Shown here piece after piece: positions 1 to 7,415 of a stretch of DNA of 64,000 bases (position 1 is its first letter; the number at the start of each line of letters is the position of its first letter). The position numbers and the translations under genes are program-made. The stretch spans positions 1 through 64,000 of the forward strand of contig DASTYT010000031.1 of assembly GCA_035764725.1 (NCBI GenBank), given 5' to 3'. Below the pieces are notes generated by a model. The model made no database searches, had not been told where the DNA came from, and was given only the letters and a program-made list of their open reading frames with translations. The stretch is from Candidatus Methylomirabilota bacterium (GTDB lineage Bacteria; Methylomirabilota; Methylomirabilia; Rokubacteriales; CSP1-6).

Positions 1-1879
1 CGCCCGCGAGGCCTTCCGGGCAGCGCACCAGCGAGGTCGGCCGGTCGCGCAGGTGCGGCAGGATCCACTCCGCGATCGACTCGTAGTAGCGGGCGAGGTC
101 GAGCTTGGTGGTCCGCGGCTTCGGGAAGAGAACGCGATCGGGATGGGTCAGGCGCACGCCGCCCACCGTCGCCCCGTCGCCAGCTCCGGCGCCGATCGCA
201 CGGTCTCCAGCGCGCGCGCTCGGGACTGCCTCGACCTCGCGCCGCACCTCGGCCGCGGGCTTGTCCTCGCGCAGGCCCTGGAACGACGGGTGGCGCATCT
301 TGCCGTCGCTGGTCCACTCGGTGAAGGCGACCTCGGCGACGAGCTCGGGCTTGACCCAGCGCGCCCCCGCGATGCGGGGCGCGGGGTCGAAGGGGCTGTC
401 CCGCCGCTCCAGCTTCGCGAGGCGAGAAGTCAGCGCGCGCAGGCTCTGGGCGTCGAAGCCCGTGCCCACCTTGCCCGCGAAGACGAGACGCGGGCCCTCG
501 CGCACGCCCACGAGCAGGGCGCCGAGGCCCACGCGCGAGCCCTCGCCCCGGGTGAAGCCGCCGATGACGACTTCCTGGCGGCGCCCGCACTTGACCTTCA
601 GCCAGTCGCGCCCGCGGCCCGAGCGATAGGGCGCGTCGCGCCGCTTGGCTACCGCGCCCTCGAGATGGAGGCGGCAGGCCTGGCGCAGGAACTCCGCGCC
701 CCCCCCTACGACGTGCGCGCTGTAGCGGACGATGCCGGACGCCTTCTCCCCCACGAGCTCCCCCAAGGCGGCCTTGCGGTCCTCGAGCGGGAGTGCGGTG
801 AGATCACGGCCGTCCAGGTGGAGGAGATCGAAGACCATGTAGGCGAGCTCGCCCCGCCGCTCACCCTGCATGAGGTTCTGCAGGGCCTGGAAGCTGCTGG
901 TGCCGTCGGGCTGCAGCACGACGACCTCGCCGTCGATGAGCGCGCGGCGGGCGGGAAGGCGCGCCACCGCCTCGGCGACCTCAGGGAGGCGCTCCGTCCA
1001 GTCCTTGTCGTTGCGGCTCATGAGCCGGGCGCGGCCGTTCTCGAGCCGGGCGAGGAGGCGATAGCCGTCGAATTTGATCTCGTGCAGCCACTGGTCACCT
1101 TCGGGCGCCTCCGACACGAGCGTGGCCAGTTCCGGCGGGACGAAGCGCGGCAGCGCGCCCGCCCGGCCGCGTGGGGCGGGCGCCGCCGCGGGCTTCGCGC
1201 GCGCACCGCGCGCCGTCGCGGGCTTCGCGCCCGCCGCGCGGGCCGCCGCGGCGAGCGTCGTCGAGGGCCCCTCCCAGGGCGCGTCCTTCGCATGCCAGAC
1301 GCGGTCTTTCGCGGCGGCGATCTGCTCCATGGTGCGATCGCTCGCCACGCTCTTCGCCTTGCCCTCGATCTTGGCGGCATCCCAGCCGGTCCGCGCCGCC
1401 CCGTCCTTCTCCTTGATGAGGAGCCAGGTTCGGTCACCGTCGCGCTCGTTCCGGCCGCGCATCCGCACGAGCGCCCAGCCGCCATGCAAGCGCTCGCCGT
1501 CGAGAGTGAACTTGAGCGAGCCCTTCCGGTAGCCTTCGCGCGCATCGCCGGCCGGCGTCCACGTCCCGCGATCCCACAGCATCACGGTGCCGCCGCCGTA
1601 CTCGCCCGCAGGAATCACGCCTTCGAAGTCGCCGTACTCCACCGGATGATCCTCGACGTGCATGGCGAGGCGCTTGTCGGTGGGGTCAAGGCTCGGGCCT
1701 TTCGGGACGGCCCAGCTCTTGAGCACGCCGTCGAGCTCGAGCCGGAAGTCCCAGTGCAGGCGCGAGGCCGCGTGCTTCTGGATGACGAAGGCAGCGCCGT
1801 TCCGAGCCCCATGGGCCCGTCCGCGCGGCTCCGGCGTGCGCGTGAAATCGCGCTTGCGCGCGTACTCGCGAAGCGGCAT
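1..1879 (-). CDS. ligD: ATP-dependent DNA ligase LigD, multidomain, 3' end outside window
   Basis: Bacterial NHEJ end-processing and sealing enzyme; normally works with Ku, which is not in this window. Reads leftward from ATG at 1879 and runs off the edge after 626 codons. Order: 3'-phosphoesterase domain (about residues 15-165, with the HAASRLHWDFRLE signature), an Ala/Pro/Arg-rich linker (about 203-242), then the ligase domain with the nucleotidyl-lysine motif EIKFDGYR (Lys about 269), and the first ~50 residues of the primase/polymerase domain (starts near THPDRVLFP, about residue 578). The PE-ligase-polymerase order is as in Agrobacterium-type LigD rather than the mycobacterial order. No clear Shine-Dalgarno; the start lies 3 nt beyond the stop of the upstream small gene, so translational coupling is likely. 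Confidence 0.95.
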   Translation of the reverse strand, partial: MPLREYARKRDFTRTPEPRGRAHGARNGAAFVIQKHAASRLHWDFRLELDGVLKSWAVPKGPSLDPTDKRLAMHVEDHPVEYGDFEGVIPAGEYGGGTVMLWDRGTWTPAGDAREGYRKGSLKFTLDGERLHGGWALVRMRGRNERDGDRTWLLIKEKDGAARTGWDAAKIEGKAKSVASDRTMEQIAAAKDRVWHAKDAPWEGPSTTLAAAARAAGAKPATARGARAKPAAAPAPRGRAGALPRFVPPELATLVSEAPEGDQWLHEIKFDGYRLLARLENGRARLMSRNDKDWTERLPEVAEAVARLPARRALIDGEVVVLQPDGTSSFQALQNLMQGERRGELAYMVFDLLHLDGRDLTALPLEDRKAALGELVGEKASGIVRYSAHVVGGGAEFLRQACRLHLEGAVAKRRDAPYRSGRGRDWLKVKCGRRQEVVIGGFTRGEGSRVGLGALLVGVREGPRLVFAGKVGTGFDAQSLRALTSRLAKLERRDSPFDPAPRIAGARWVKPELVAEVAFTEWTSDGKMRHPSFQGLREDKPAAEVRREVEAVPSARAGDRAIGAGAGDGATVGGVRLTHPDRVLFPKPRTTKLDLARYYESIAEWILPHLRDRPTSLVRCPEGLAG

Positions 1880-1882
1880 CGC

Positions 1883-2092
1883 TCAGGCGGTCAACGCGTC
1901 CGGATCGCCCATCGACTCTTCGGGGAAGATGCGCCCGCTCGGATGGACGTGGTCCGTCCCGTAGCGCAGCTCCGGCGGAATCGGTCCCTCGTCCACCATC
2001 GCGCGTCCGAAATCCTCCGGATGCTGATGGCGAAAACACGCGCGAATCATCTCGAGCGCGGACACAGTCGATGTATGCCTGGGCTCGTTCAT
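1883..2092 (-). CDS. small hypothetical protein upstream of ligD (69 aa)
   Basis: Not recognised. Short acidic-to-neutral soluble protein, no signal peptide or membrane segment; C-terminal half is rich in Pro, Asp, Glu and His (PPELRYGTDHVHPSGRIF). Its stop is three bases before the ligD start and in the same direction, so the two probably form one transcript. I chose the ATG at 2092; an in-frame GTG at 2152 would add 20 residues, and neither start has a convincing ribosome binding site. Real-gene status rests on tight spacing to ligD and lack of a better alternative in this stretch. Confidence 0.45.
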   Translation of the reverse strand: MNEPRHTSTVSALEMIRACFRHQHPEDFGRAMVDEGPIPPELRYGTDHVHPSGRIFPEESMGDPDALTA

Positions 2093-2238
2093 CGCCGGCC
2101 CCGGGGAAAAGCGAGTGGGTAAACTCGTGCCCCCGTCGCTGAACCGTCGCACTTATTCGTCCAGGAGATTGCTCTTGGTATCGCCATACAGACAACAGGA
2201 GCAAGAGAAATGCCATGTGCAGACAGCCCGGTGGCCGG

Positions 2239-2254
2239 CGGCACGGCGTTTGCT
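2239..2254 (+). promoter_or_regulatory. sigma-54 promoter for the kinase operon
   Basis: CGGCACGGCGTTTGCT: -24 GG at 2240-2241, -12 GC at 2252-2253, exact N10 spacing, one mismatch (C for T) to TGGCACG-N4-TTGCW. The predicted transcript start, about 2265, is only ~3 nt before the ATG at 2268, which has no Shine-Dalgarno, implying a nearly leaderless mRNA. Confidence 0.65.
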
Positions 2255-2267
2255 GCATTGGGCCGAC

Positions 2268-3506
2268 ATGGACCCTCGGGCTGATCTCGAGGAGGCGCGG
2301 CATCTTCGTGAGGAGTTGAAGCGGGAGCGCCTCGCTCGCATCGCGGCGGATCGGACAAACCGGCTCAACGATGAGCTGATGCGCTCGCTCGCCCACAAGC
2401 TCCGCAACCCCCTGAATACCATTCGCCTGTGGACCCAGGTGCTGCGCGAGCAGGCGGGCGAGCCCGCCGTGGTCGCCCGGGCCCTCGATGGCCTCGAGCA
2501 TGCCACCCTGCTCCAGGCGCGTCAGATCGACACCTTGCTCGATCTCTCGCGCATCGCCCTGGGCCGCATGCGACTCGACCTCGAGCCCGTAGATCTGGTC
2601 GCCATCGTGCGAAGCGCCGTCGAGGCCGTGCGGCCCATGGCCCAGGTCAAGCGCCTCTCGATCGAGACGGATCTGGGCATGCCGGTCGGGGTGATCTCCG
2701 GTGATCCGGCCCGGCTCGGCCAGGTCCTCTGGCACCTCTTGACCAACGCCATCCGCTTCACGCCCCATGGGGGACGCATCGGCGTCACGCTGCGGCGGTC
2801 GGGAGATCGAGCGATGCTCAGCATCGCCGACAGCGGCCACGGCATCGCTCCCGATTTCCTGCCGCATGTCTTCGATCGCTATCGGCCGGAGGAGAGCCGC
2901 GTGCCGCCGGTCGAGGACGGCCCCGGACTCGGGCTGGTGCTGGCCCGCCACATCGTGGAGCTGCACGGAGGCACCATCCGGGCGGAGAGCGACGGCGAGG
3001 GCCGCGGGTCCACCTTCACGCTGGAGCTTCCGCTCCCGGGAACGACCGTGCCCGCGGTGACTCGTGACGACGTCACCGGATCGACCGATGGCATGGGTGG
3101 CGGCTCGCGCGGGCTGCGGGCCTCATCCCTCATCGGCGTGCGGGTGCTGGTGGTCGAGGACGAGCCGGAGGCGCGCGATAGCCTGCGCATCCTGCTGCAG
3201 CGCTTCGGCGCGGAGGTCGCGGCGGCGGGCTCGGCGCGTCAGGCCATCGAGACGTTCACGCACGGCGCCTTCGACATCGTGATCAGCGACATCGCCATGC
3301 CCGGCGGGGACGGCTACGAGCTGGTGCGTGCCATCCGCGGACTCGGCCCCGAGCGCGGGGGCCGCATCCCCGCAGTGGCGGTGACGGCGGGCGCGCGTCC
3401 TGAAGACCGCCGGCGGGCGCTGGCCGAGGGATTCCAGGTCCATCTCCCGAAGCCGGTCGACGCCGTCGAGCTCGTCCGCCAGGTGACGGTCCTGAGCGGT
3501 CGATGA
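2268..3506 (+). CDS. hybrid histidine kinase with C-terminal receiver
   Basis: Soluble two-component sensor, 412 aa, no membrane segment or PAS domain. A short coiled N-terminus (about 1-38) leads to HisKA with the H-box LAHKLRNPLNTIR (phospho-acceptor His43), then HATPase_c with the N-box LLTNAIRFTP, DSGHGIAP and the G2 box GPGLGL. A Gly/Ser linker precedes a receiver domain (about 290-410) with acidic pocket VVEDEPEA, phosphorylated Asp341 in ISDIAMPGGDGYE and Lys in LPKPVDA. First gene of a six-gene run. Without a sensory domain it probably takes its signal through the N-terminal coil or a partner; the attached receiver and the orphan receiver at 5494 suggest an internal phosphorelay. The ATG at 2268 is the only plausible start before the coil. 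Confidence 0.9.
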   Translation: MDPRADLEEARHLREELKRERLARIAADRTNRLNDELMRSLAHKLRNPLNTIRLWTQVLREQAGEPAVVARALDGLEHATLLQARQIDTLLDLSRIALGRMRLDLEPVDLVAIVRSAVEAVRPMAQVKRLSIETDLGMPVGVISGDPARLGQVLWHLLTNAIRFTPHGGRIGVTLRRSGDRAMLSIADSGHGIAPDFLPHVFDRYRPEESRVPPVEDGPGLGLVLARHIVELHGGTIRAESDGEGRGSTFTLELPLPGTTVPAVTRDDVTGSTDGMGGGSRGLRASSLIGVRVLVVEDEPEARDSLRILLQRFGAEVAAAGSARQAIETFTHGAFDIVISDIAMPGGDGYELVRAIRGLGPERGGRIPAVAVTAGARPEDRRRALAEGFQVHLPKPVDAVELVRQVTVLSGR

Positions 3507-3525
3507 GAATGAAAGGAGTTACCCC

Positions 3526-3858
3526 ATGAATACGATCACGCGTCGCCGTGGCGCGGCGAACGGTGGGCACGATCAGGCACGCAGGGCAAAGCGCGAGATG
3601 GTGGGCCTCATCGCGGTGGCCGCGGCCGCGGTGACGGGGGCGGCCGTGCTCTTTCTCGTCACGACGCGCACGGGCCGCGAGGCGAGGGCCCGCTTCCAGG
3701 ACGGCGACCTGCTTCGCCGCTGGCAGGACACGATGATGGATCTCGAGCGGCTCGCGCAGCATGGTGCCGCGTACGTCGAGCGCAAGGCGGGCGAGCTCCG
3801 CCACGCCATCGGCGAGCAGGCGGGCATGCTGGAGGCGAGACTCCCGAAGAGCCGGTGA
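3526..3858 (+). CDS. membrane-anchored small protein, YtxH-like (110 aa)
   Basis: Basic cytoplasmic N-terminus, one membrane helix at about residues 25-45 (VGLIAVAAAAVTGAAVLFLV), then an amphipathic, charged helical tail. This layout matches YtxH/DUF883-type stress proteins, but no enzymatic motif is visible. Very good Shine-Dalgarno (AAAGGAG, 3510-3516) before the ATG. It sits 19 nt after the kinase stop and its own stop overlaps the start of the DUF748 gene, so it is co-translated with its neighbours. Family assignment is by architecture only. Confidence 0.8.
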   Translation: MNTITRRRGAANGGHDQARRAKREMVGLIAVAAAAVTGAAVLFLVTTRTGREARARFQDGDLLRRWQDTMMDLERLAQHGAAYVERKAGELRHAIGEQAGMLEARLPKSR

Positions 3859-5465
3859 TGGCGCGGCGTGGGGCGCTCCACTGGCGACCTACATGGCCGC
3901 CTTCCCGCCGTTGGTGGATCGCGGGGGCGGCGGTGGCGGTGGTCGTCGCGCTCGCGTATCTCGTGGCCTTCCAGCTCGACGAGCCCATGCGCCGCTCGAT
4001 GGAGTCTCGGATGAACGCGGCGCTCAAGGGCTACAAGGTCTCGATCGGCCACCTCGACTTCCATCCCTTCGGGTTCTCGCTGGACCTGAAGGACGTCGTG
4101 GTCCGTCAGGAGCAGGCGCCGGATCCCCCGGTCGCCTCGATCCCGCGGCTCAGCGCCAGCGTCGAATGGCGGCAGCTCGTCCGGGCGCGCGTGGTCGGCG
4201 AGATCGAGATCGTCGAGCCGTCGGTGAACCTGAACCTCACCCAGGCGCGCGAGGAGGCGAAGGATCCGGTGCCGGTGGAGAAGAAGGGATGGCAGGAGGC
4301 ACTCGAGGCCATCTATCCACTGAAGATCAACCTGTTCACGATCAAGGACGGAACGTTCGTCTATACCGACGCCGGAGCGTACAAGCCGCTCCACCTGCGG
4401 CAGGTGAACGTGGAGGCGTCGAACATTCGTAACGTCAAGTCGCAGGAGCGCACCTATCCATCGGAAGTCCACGCGAGCGCGCAGGTGTTCGAGCACGGGA
4501 GCCTCAAGATCGACGGCAATGCGGACTTCCTCGCCGAGCCGCATCCGGGCATCCTCGCCGACGTCAGCTTGCAGGGGATCGAGCTCGACTACTTCCGGCC
4601 GCTCACGAGCCGCTTCGCCAACGTGACGATCAAGGGTGGTCTGCTCGGAGCCGACGGCCGCGTCGAGTACGCGCCGACCGTCAAGACCGCGGACCTCCAG
4701 CACGCCGAGATCTCCGGCGTCGACGTCGAGTACGTGCACGAGGTGAAGGGCACCGCACCCGAGAAGCAAGCGACGCGCAAGGTCGTGCAGGCGACCGAAA
4801 CGGTATCGGAGAAGCCGGGGGTGCTCGTGAAGATCGGCGAGTTCGACGTCGTCCGCAGCACCCTGGCCTTCGTGAACCGCGGGACGAATCCTCCCTACCG
4901 TCTCTTCCTGACGGACACCGCCATCCATGCCCGGAACATCAGCAGCCAGAGCGCGGAAGGCCTGGGGAACTTCGAGCTGACCGGGAAGTTCATGGACAGC
5001 GGCCCCGCGGTGGTGAAAGCCCGCTTCCGGCCCGGCAAGCCCACGCCGGGTGTGGAGGCTCAGATTCGCATCACCGACGTCGACATGACTCGGATGAACG
5101 ATCTCTGGAAGGCTTACGCCAAGGTCGACGTGGCGGGGGGCGAGTTCGCGCTCTACTCCGAGCTGGCCGCGAAGGACGGCATGATATCGGGCTACGTCAA
5201 GCCGCTCCTCAAGGACGTCAACGTCTACGATCCCGGGCAGGACAAGAAGAAGAACATCGTTCGCCGCGCGTACGAGGCGGTGGTGGGCGCGATGTCCACC
5301 GTGCTCGAGAACCGGCCACGGGAGGAAATGGCCACGCGTGTCGACATATCGGGCCGCATCGACAATCCGCAGGTGAGGCCGGTGGTCGCGGCGGGGCGGC
5401 TCTTCGAGAACGCCTTCATCAAGGCCATCCTGCCCGGCTTCGAGCGGCGCGGGCGGGAGCGCTAG
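3858..5465 (+). CDS. DUF748 / AsmA-like envelope protein
   Basis: 535 aa. One N-terminal membrane helix (about 18-40), then a long periplasmic region starting with the typical DUF748 run: MNAALKGYKVSIGHLDFHP, followed by repeated beta-rich segments (VSLQGIELDYFRPL, GRVEYAP). DUF748 and AsmA-like proteins are related to bridge-type lipid transport or outer-membrane homeostasis proteins; the exact role here is unknown. The start codon choice is between GTG 3855 and ATG 3858; ATG 3858 gives an ATGA overlap with the upstream stop. Location inside a kinase/receiver operon of small stress proteins supports an envelope-maintenance role. Confidence 0.85.
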   Translation: MARRGALHWRPTWPPSRRWWIAGAAVAVVVALAYLVAFQLDEPMRRSMESRMNAALKGYKVSIGHLDFHPFGFSLDLKDVVVRQEQAPDPPVASIPRLSASVEWRQLVRARVVGEIEIVEPSVNLNLTQAREEAKDPVPVEKKGWQEALEAIYPLKINLFTIKDGTFVYTDAGAYKPLHLRQVNVEASNIRNVKSQERTYPSEVHASAQVFEHGSLKIDGNADFLAEPHPGILADVSLQGIELDYFRPLTSRFANVTIKGGLLGADGRVEYAPTVKTADLQHAEISGVDVEYVHEVKGTAPEKQATRKVVQATETVSEKPGVLVKIGEFDVVRSTLAFVNRGTNPPYRLFLTDTAIHARNISSQSAEGLGNFELTGKFMDSGPAVVKARFRPGKPTPGVEAQIRITDVDMTRMNDLWKAYAKVDVAGGEFALYSELAAKDGMISGYVKPLLKDVNVYDPGQDKKKNIVRRAYEAVVGAMSTVLENRPREEMATRVDISGRIDNPQVRPVVAAGRLFENAFIKAILPGFERRGRER

Positions 5466-5493
5466 GGCGCCCGTGGCCGAATCCGGTTGCTCC

Positions 5494-5847
5494 ATGACGC
5501 GAGTGCTCGTCGTCGAGGACAGTCAGGACAGCCGCGAGGCGCTCCAGATTCTCCTCGAGCTCGAGGGGCATGAGGTCCGGGTGGCCGCCTCCGGCGAGGA
5601 CGCCGTCCGTGCGGTGACGGAGTCCGAGCCCGACTGGGCCCTCATCGACATCGGCCTCCCCGATATCGACGGCTACGAGACGGCGCGCCGCATCCGCGCC
5701 GGCCATCGCGCGGTCCGCCTCATCGCGCTGACCGGACACAATCGTCCGGAGGACCGCGAGCGGGCGCTCGCCGAAGGCTTCGATGCGCATCTGGTCAAGC
5801 CGGTGGATCCGGCGCGCCTCTTCACGATTCTTGGAGGTTCATCATGA
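5494..5847 (+). CDS. single-domain response regulator (CheY-like receiver)
   Basis: 117-aa stand-alone receiver: acidic pair in VVEDSQDS, phosphorylated Asp in LIDIGLPDIDGYE, conserved Thr in ALTGHN and Lys in LVKPVDP. No output domain. Its last third (RPEDRERALAEGFDAHLVKPVD) is strikingly like the receiver attached to the kinase at 2268 (RPEDRRRALAEGFQVHLPKPVD), pointing to duplication inside the operon. ATG 5494 starts exactly at the beta-1 strand; a GTG at 5473 would add seven residues. Overlaps the following gene by ATGA. Confidence 0.88.
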   Translation: MTRVLVVEDSQDSREALQILLELEGHEVRVAASGEDAVRAVTESEPDWALIDIGLPDIDGYETARRIRAGHRAVRLIALTGHNRPEDRERALAEGFDAHLVKPVDPARLFTILGGSS

Positions 5848-6104
5848 GCGTGCTCGGCTGGGTCGTCTTCGGGCTGATCGTGGGCATCGTCGCCAAGCTC
5901 GTGCATCCCGGCCGCGACCCGGGCGGCTTCGTCATGACCATCATCATCGGCATCGTCGGCGCGCTGATCGGTGGCTACATCGGGCGCGGGCTCGGCTGGT
6001 ACCAACCGGGCGATCCCGTCGGCTTCGTCATGGCGGTGCTGGGGGCGATCATCCTGCTCGTGCTGTATCGCGTGGTGGCGGGCCGCGCCATGCGGGGAGC
6101 CTGA
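5844..6104 (+). CDS. GlsB/YeaQ/YmgE-family stress membrane protein
   Basis: 86 aa with three predicted membrane helices and the family's glycine-rich spacing (GLIVGIVAKLVHPGRDPGG, IIGIVGALIGGYIGRGLG). Members (transglycosylase-associated protein family) are induced by stationary phase or envelope stress; molecular function is not established. Starts in an ATGA overlap with the receiver gene and ends in a TGATG overlap with the next gene, so it is an internal cistron of the kinase operon. Confidence 0.92.
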   Translation: MSVLGWVVFGLIVGIVAKLVHPGRDPGGFVMTIIIGIVGALIGGYIGRGLGWYQPGDPVGFVMAVLGAIILLVLYRVVAGRAMRGA

Positions 6105-6598
6105 TGCTGACCCGTCTGTTCGCGGATCGCGAGGCGGCGGAGCGCGCCTATCAGGCCCTGCGCAGCCGCGGGTACAGCGCGGCGGACGTGAGCGTCCTGA
6201 TGGCCGACGAGACGCGCGACCGCCTGCTGGGCGACGTCGCCCGGCCCAGCCCTCCGGTGTCGGACGGTGAAGGGAAGCGTAAGACGCTCGAAGGCGCGGG
6301 CGTCGGCGCCGGCGCTGGGGTCGTGGCCGGCGGCGTCCTCGGGGCGTTGGTGGCCGCGGCCACCGTGGTCATCCCGGGCGCGGGCCTGGTCCTCGCCGGA
6401 CCGGTCGCCGCGGCGATGGCCGGCGCCGGAGTGGGCGGCGCGGCGGGCGGGGTCATCGGCGCGCTGGTCGGCGCGGGCATCCCGGAGGAGCGTGCCGAGC
6501 GCTACGACTCCGGCCTCCGCACGGGCGGGATCGTGATGGGTGTGTCCCCGCGCAGCGACGACGACGCCGCGTACTTCGCGCGTCACTGGCGGGACTAG
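6104..6598 (+). CDS. general stress protein with glycine zipper (YflT-like N-terminus)
   Basis: 164 aa. Residues 1-50 resemble the GSP17M/YflT heat-induced stress domain (MLTRLFADREAAERAYQALR...GYSAADVSVLMAD); residues about 60-130 are a Gly/Ala-rich double hydrophobic segment (GAGVGAGAGVVAGGVLGALV, GAGVGGAAGGVIGALVGAG) typical of glycine-zipper membrane insertion; the end returns to a soluble stretch (GGIVMGVSPRSDDDAA). Probably membrane-associated. Start overlaps the glsB-type stop (TGATG). Last gene of the operon. Exact function unknown. Confidence 0.85.
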   Translation: MLTRLFADREAAERAYQALRSRGYSAADVSVLMADETRDRLLGDVARPSPPVSDGEGKRKTLEGAGVGAGAGVVAGGVLGALVAAATVVIPGAGLVLAGPVAAAMAGAGVGGAAGGVIGALVGAGIPEERAERYDSGLRTGGIVMGVSPRSDDDAAYFARHWRD

Positions 6599-6603
6599 AC
6601 GCC

Positions 6604-6643
6604 GACGCCCGGCGGACGCTGACATAGCGCCCGGCCGGGCGTC
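6604..6643. terminator. inverted repeat between convergent genes
   Basis: GACGCCCGGC (6604-6613) pairs perfectly with GCCGGGCGTC (6634-6643) around a 20-nt loop. It lies between two convergent stops (6598 and 6656). No U-run follows, so it could be a weak bidirectional terminator or simply an mRNA-end stabiliser. Confidence 0.45.
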
Positions 6644-6655
6644 GAGGCGGATTTC

Positions 6656-6892
6656 CTACCGATTCGCCGACACGTCCCGAACGTGCGCCGGCCGAATCGC
6701 CTCCTGCCCGGCCGCCAGGGTGTCGCCGATCGCCCCGCTGGCGGACTCCATGAGGTCGCCGGCCTGCTTCAGCGTATCCGCGGCCCGGGTCCGCAGGCCG
6801 CTCGTCCTCGAGTCCAGATAGTGGCCGATCTCATCGCGCCAGATGTACATCGCGACCGCGCCCGCGAGGGCCCCTACGATGAATCCTTTCAT
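6656..6892 (-). CDS. YtxH-like small membrane protein (78 aa)
   Basis: One N-terminal helix (FIVGALAGAVAMYIWRDEI) followed by a helical tail of about 50 residues (TRAADTLKQAGDLMESASGAIG), the usual YtxH/apolipophorin-like stress-protein shape. Start fixed by an excellent Shine-Dalgarno (GAGGAGG, minus strand, about 6899-6905) eight bases before ATG 6892. Monocistronic, convergent with the kinase operon, and preceded by its own sigma-54 promoter at 6963-6978. Confidence 0.8.
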   Translation of the reverse strand: MKGFIVGALAGAVAMYIWRDEIGHYLDSRTSGLRTRAADTLKQAGDLMESASGAIGDTLAAGQEAIRPAHVRDVSANR

Positions 6893-6962
6893 CTCGCTCA
6901 CCTCCTCTCGCTCTCTTGCTCGGAGCTCGCTCCATCTCACCGAGCGCACTCTCGTCAACACG

Positions 6963-6978
6963 AGCAATGCGGGTGCCA
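6963..6978 (-). promoter_or_regulatory. sigma-54 promoter for the 78-aa YtxH-like gene
   Basis: On the minus strand TGGCACCCGCATTGCT, a full match to TGGCAC-N5-TTGCW with GG-N10-GC spacing. Predicted start about 6952, leaving a 60-nt leader with a strong Shine-Dalgarno before ATG 6892. Confidence 0.85.
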
Positions 6979-7131
6979 CGCGCGATCCATATGCACGTGG
7001 CGGCGCGGCGCGCCGACGCGGCCCGACGGCGGGCCGGCACGAGTCGCCTTGACCGGGTGATTTTGTTCGTGCGCGCGCATCGGATAGGGCGTGACGAGCG
7101 AAAAGCACTCGCATTTCTGTGAGATGGGGGG

Positions 7132-7147
7132 CGGCACGGAGGTTGCA
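7132..7147 (+). promoter_or_regulatory. sigma-54 promoter for DUF3309 / BON operon
   Basis: CGGCACGGAGGTTGCA: only the first base differs from TGGCACG-N4-TTGCA; GG at 7133-7134, GC at 7145-7146. Predicted start about 7158, 54 nt before ATG 7212. Confidence 0.85.
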
Positions 7148-7211
7148 CTTCTCGAGTGCGTACCGTGGCACGAGTGGAAGCTTAGACGCCGCCGAAAGGA
7201 GTGACGAGACG

Positions 7212-7367
7212 ATGCTCAGCACGATTCTCGTCGTCGTGCTCGTTCTGATGGTGCTGGGAGCCGTCCCAGCATGGCCGTACAGCCGGGAATGGGGATACTT
7301 CCCGAGCGGGCTACTGGGAATCGTCCTGCTCGTGTTCTTGATCCTCGCCCTGACCGGCCGCGTCTAG
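7212..7367 (+). CDS. DUF3309 family membrane protein (51 aa)
   Basis: Two hydrophobic segments around the family hallmark PAWPYSREWGYFPSG, then LLGIVLLVFLILALTGR. DUF3309 proteins are about 50 residues, so this start (ATG 7212, behind AAAGGAG at 7196-7202) gives the normal length; earlier in-frame starts would add an unrelated N-terminus. Function unknown; found widely next to stress genes. Co-transcribed with the BON gene 48 nt downstream. Confidence 0.9.
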   Translation: MLSTILVVVLVLMVLGAVPAWPYSREWGYFPSGLLGIVLLVFLILALTGRV

Positions 7368-7415
7368 CGCGCGGGCCCGGCTCGAACACAACCCGAACAA
7401 AACGGAGGAGACGCA

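Larger units (their letters stand above)
6893..7211. other. divergent regulatory region with two sigma-54 promoters
   Basis: 319 bp without a gene, between the leftward 78-aa gene and the rightward DUF3309 gene. It holds one sigma-54 site per direction (6963-6978 minus, 7132-7147 plus), about 150 bp apart, leaving room for shared activator binding in between. A 7-bp inverted repeat (GCACTCG near 7105, CGAGTGC near 7153) flanks the plus-strand promoter. No convincing ORF. Confidence 0.7.

Noticed and set aside
53..2122. 689-aa plus-strand open frame opposite ligD
   Set aside because: Pure high-GC shadow: low-complexity Arg/Ala/Glu composition, while the opposite strand encodes a clear LigD.
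2210..2284. Short frame ATG 2210 (MPCADSPVAGG...) before the kinase
   Set aside because: Ends after about 24 codons and overlaps the sigma-54 element; no support as a leader peptide.
5783..6103. Long upstream extension of the glycine-zipper stress gene
   Set aside because: Extension overlaps glsB and is Arg/His-rich shadow; ATG 6104 with TGATG overlap is the natural start.
7166..7181. Second sigma-54-like element TGGCACGAGTGGAAGC
   Set aside because: The -24 half is perfect but GG to GC spacing is 11, not 10, and the -12 half lacks TTGC; the site at 7132 is much better.
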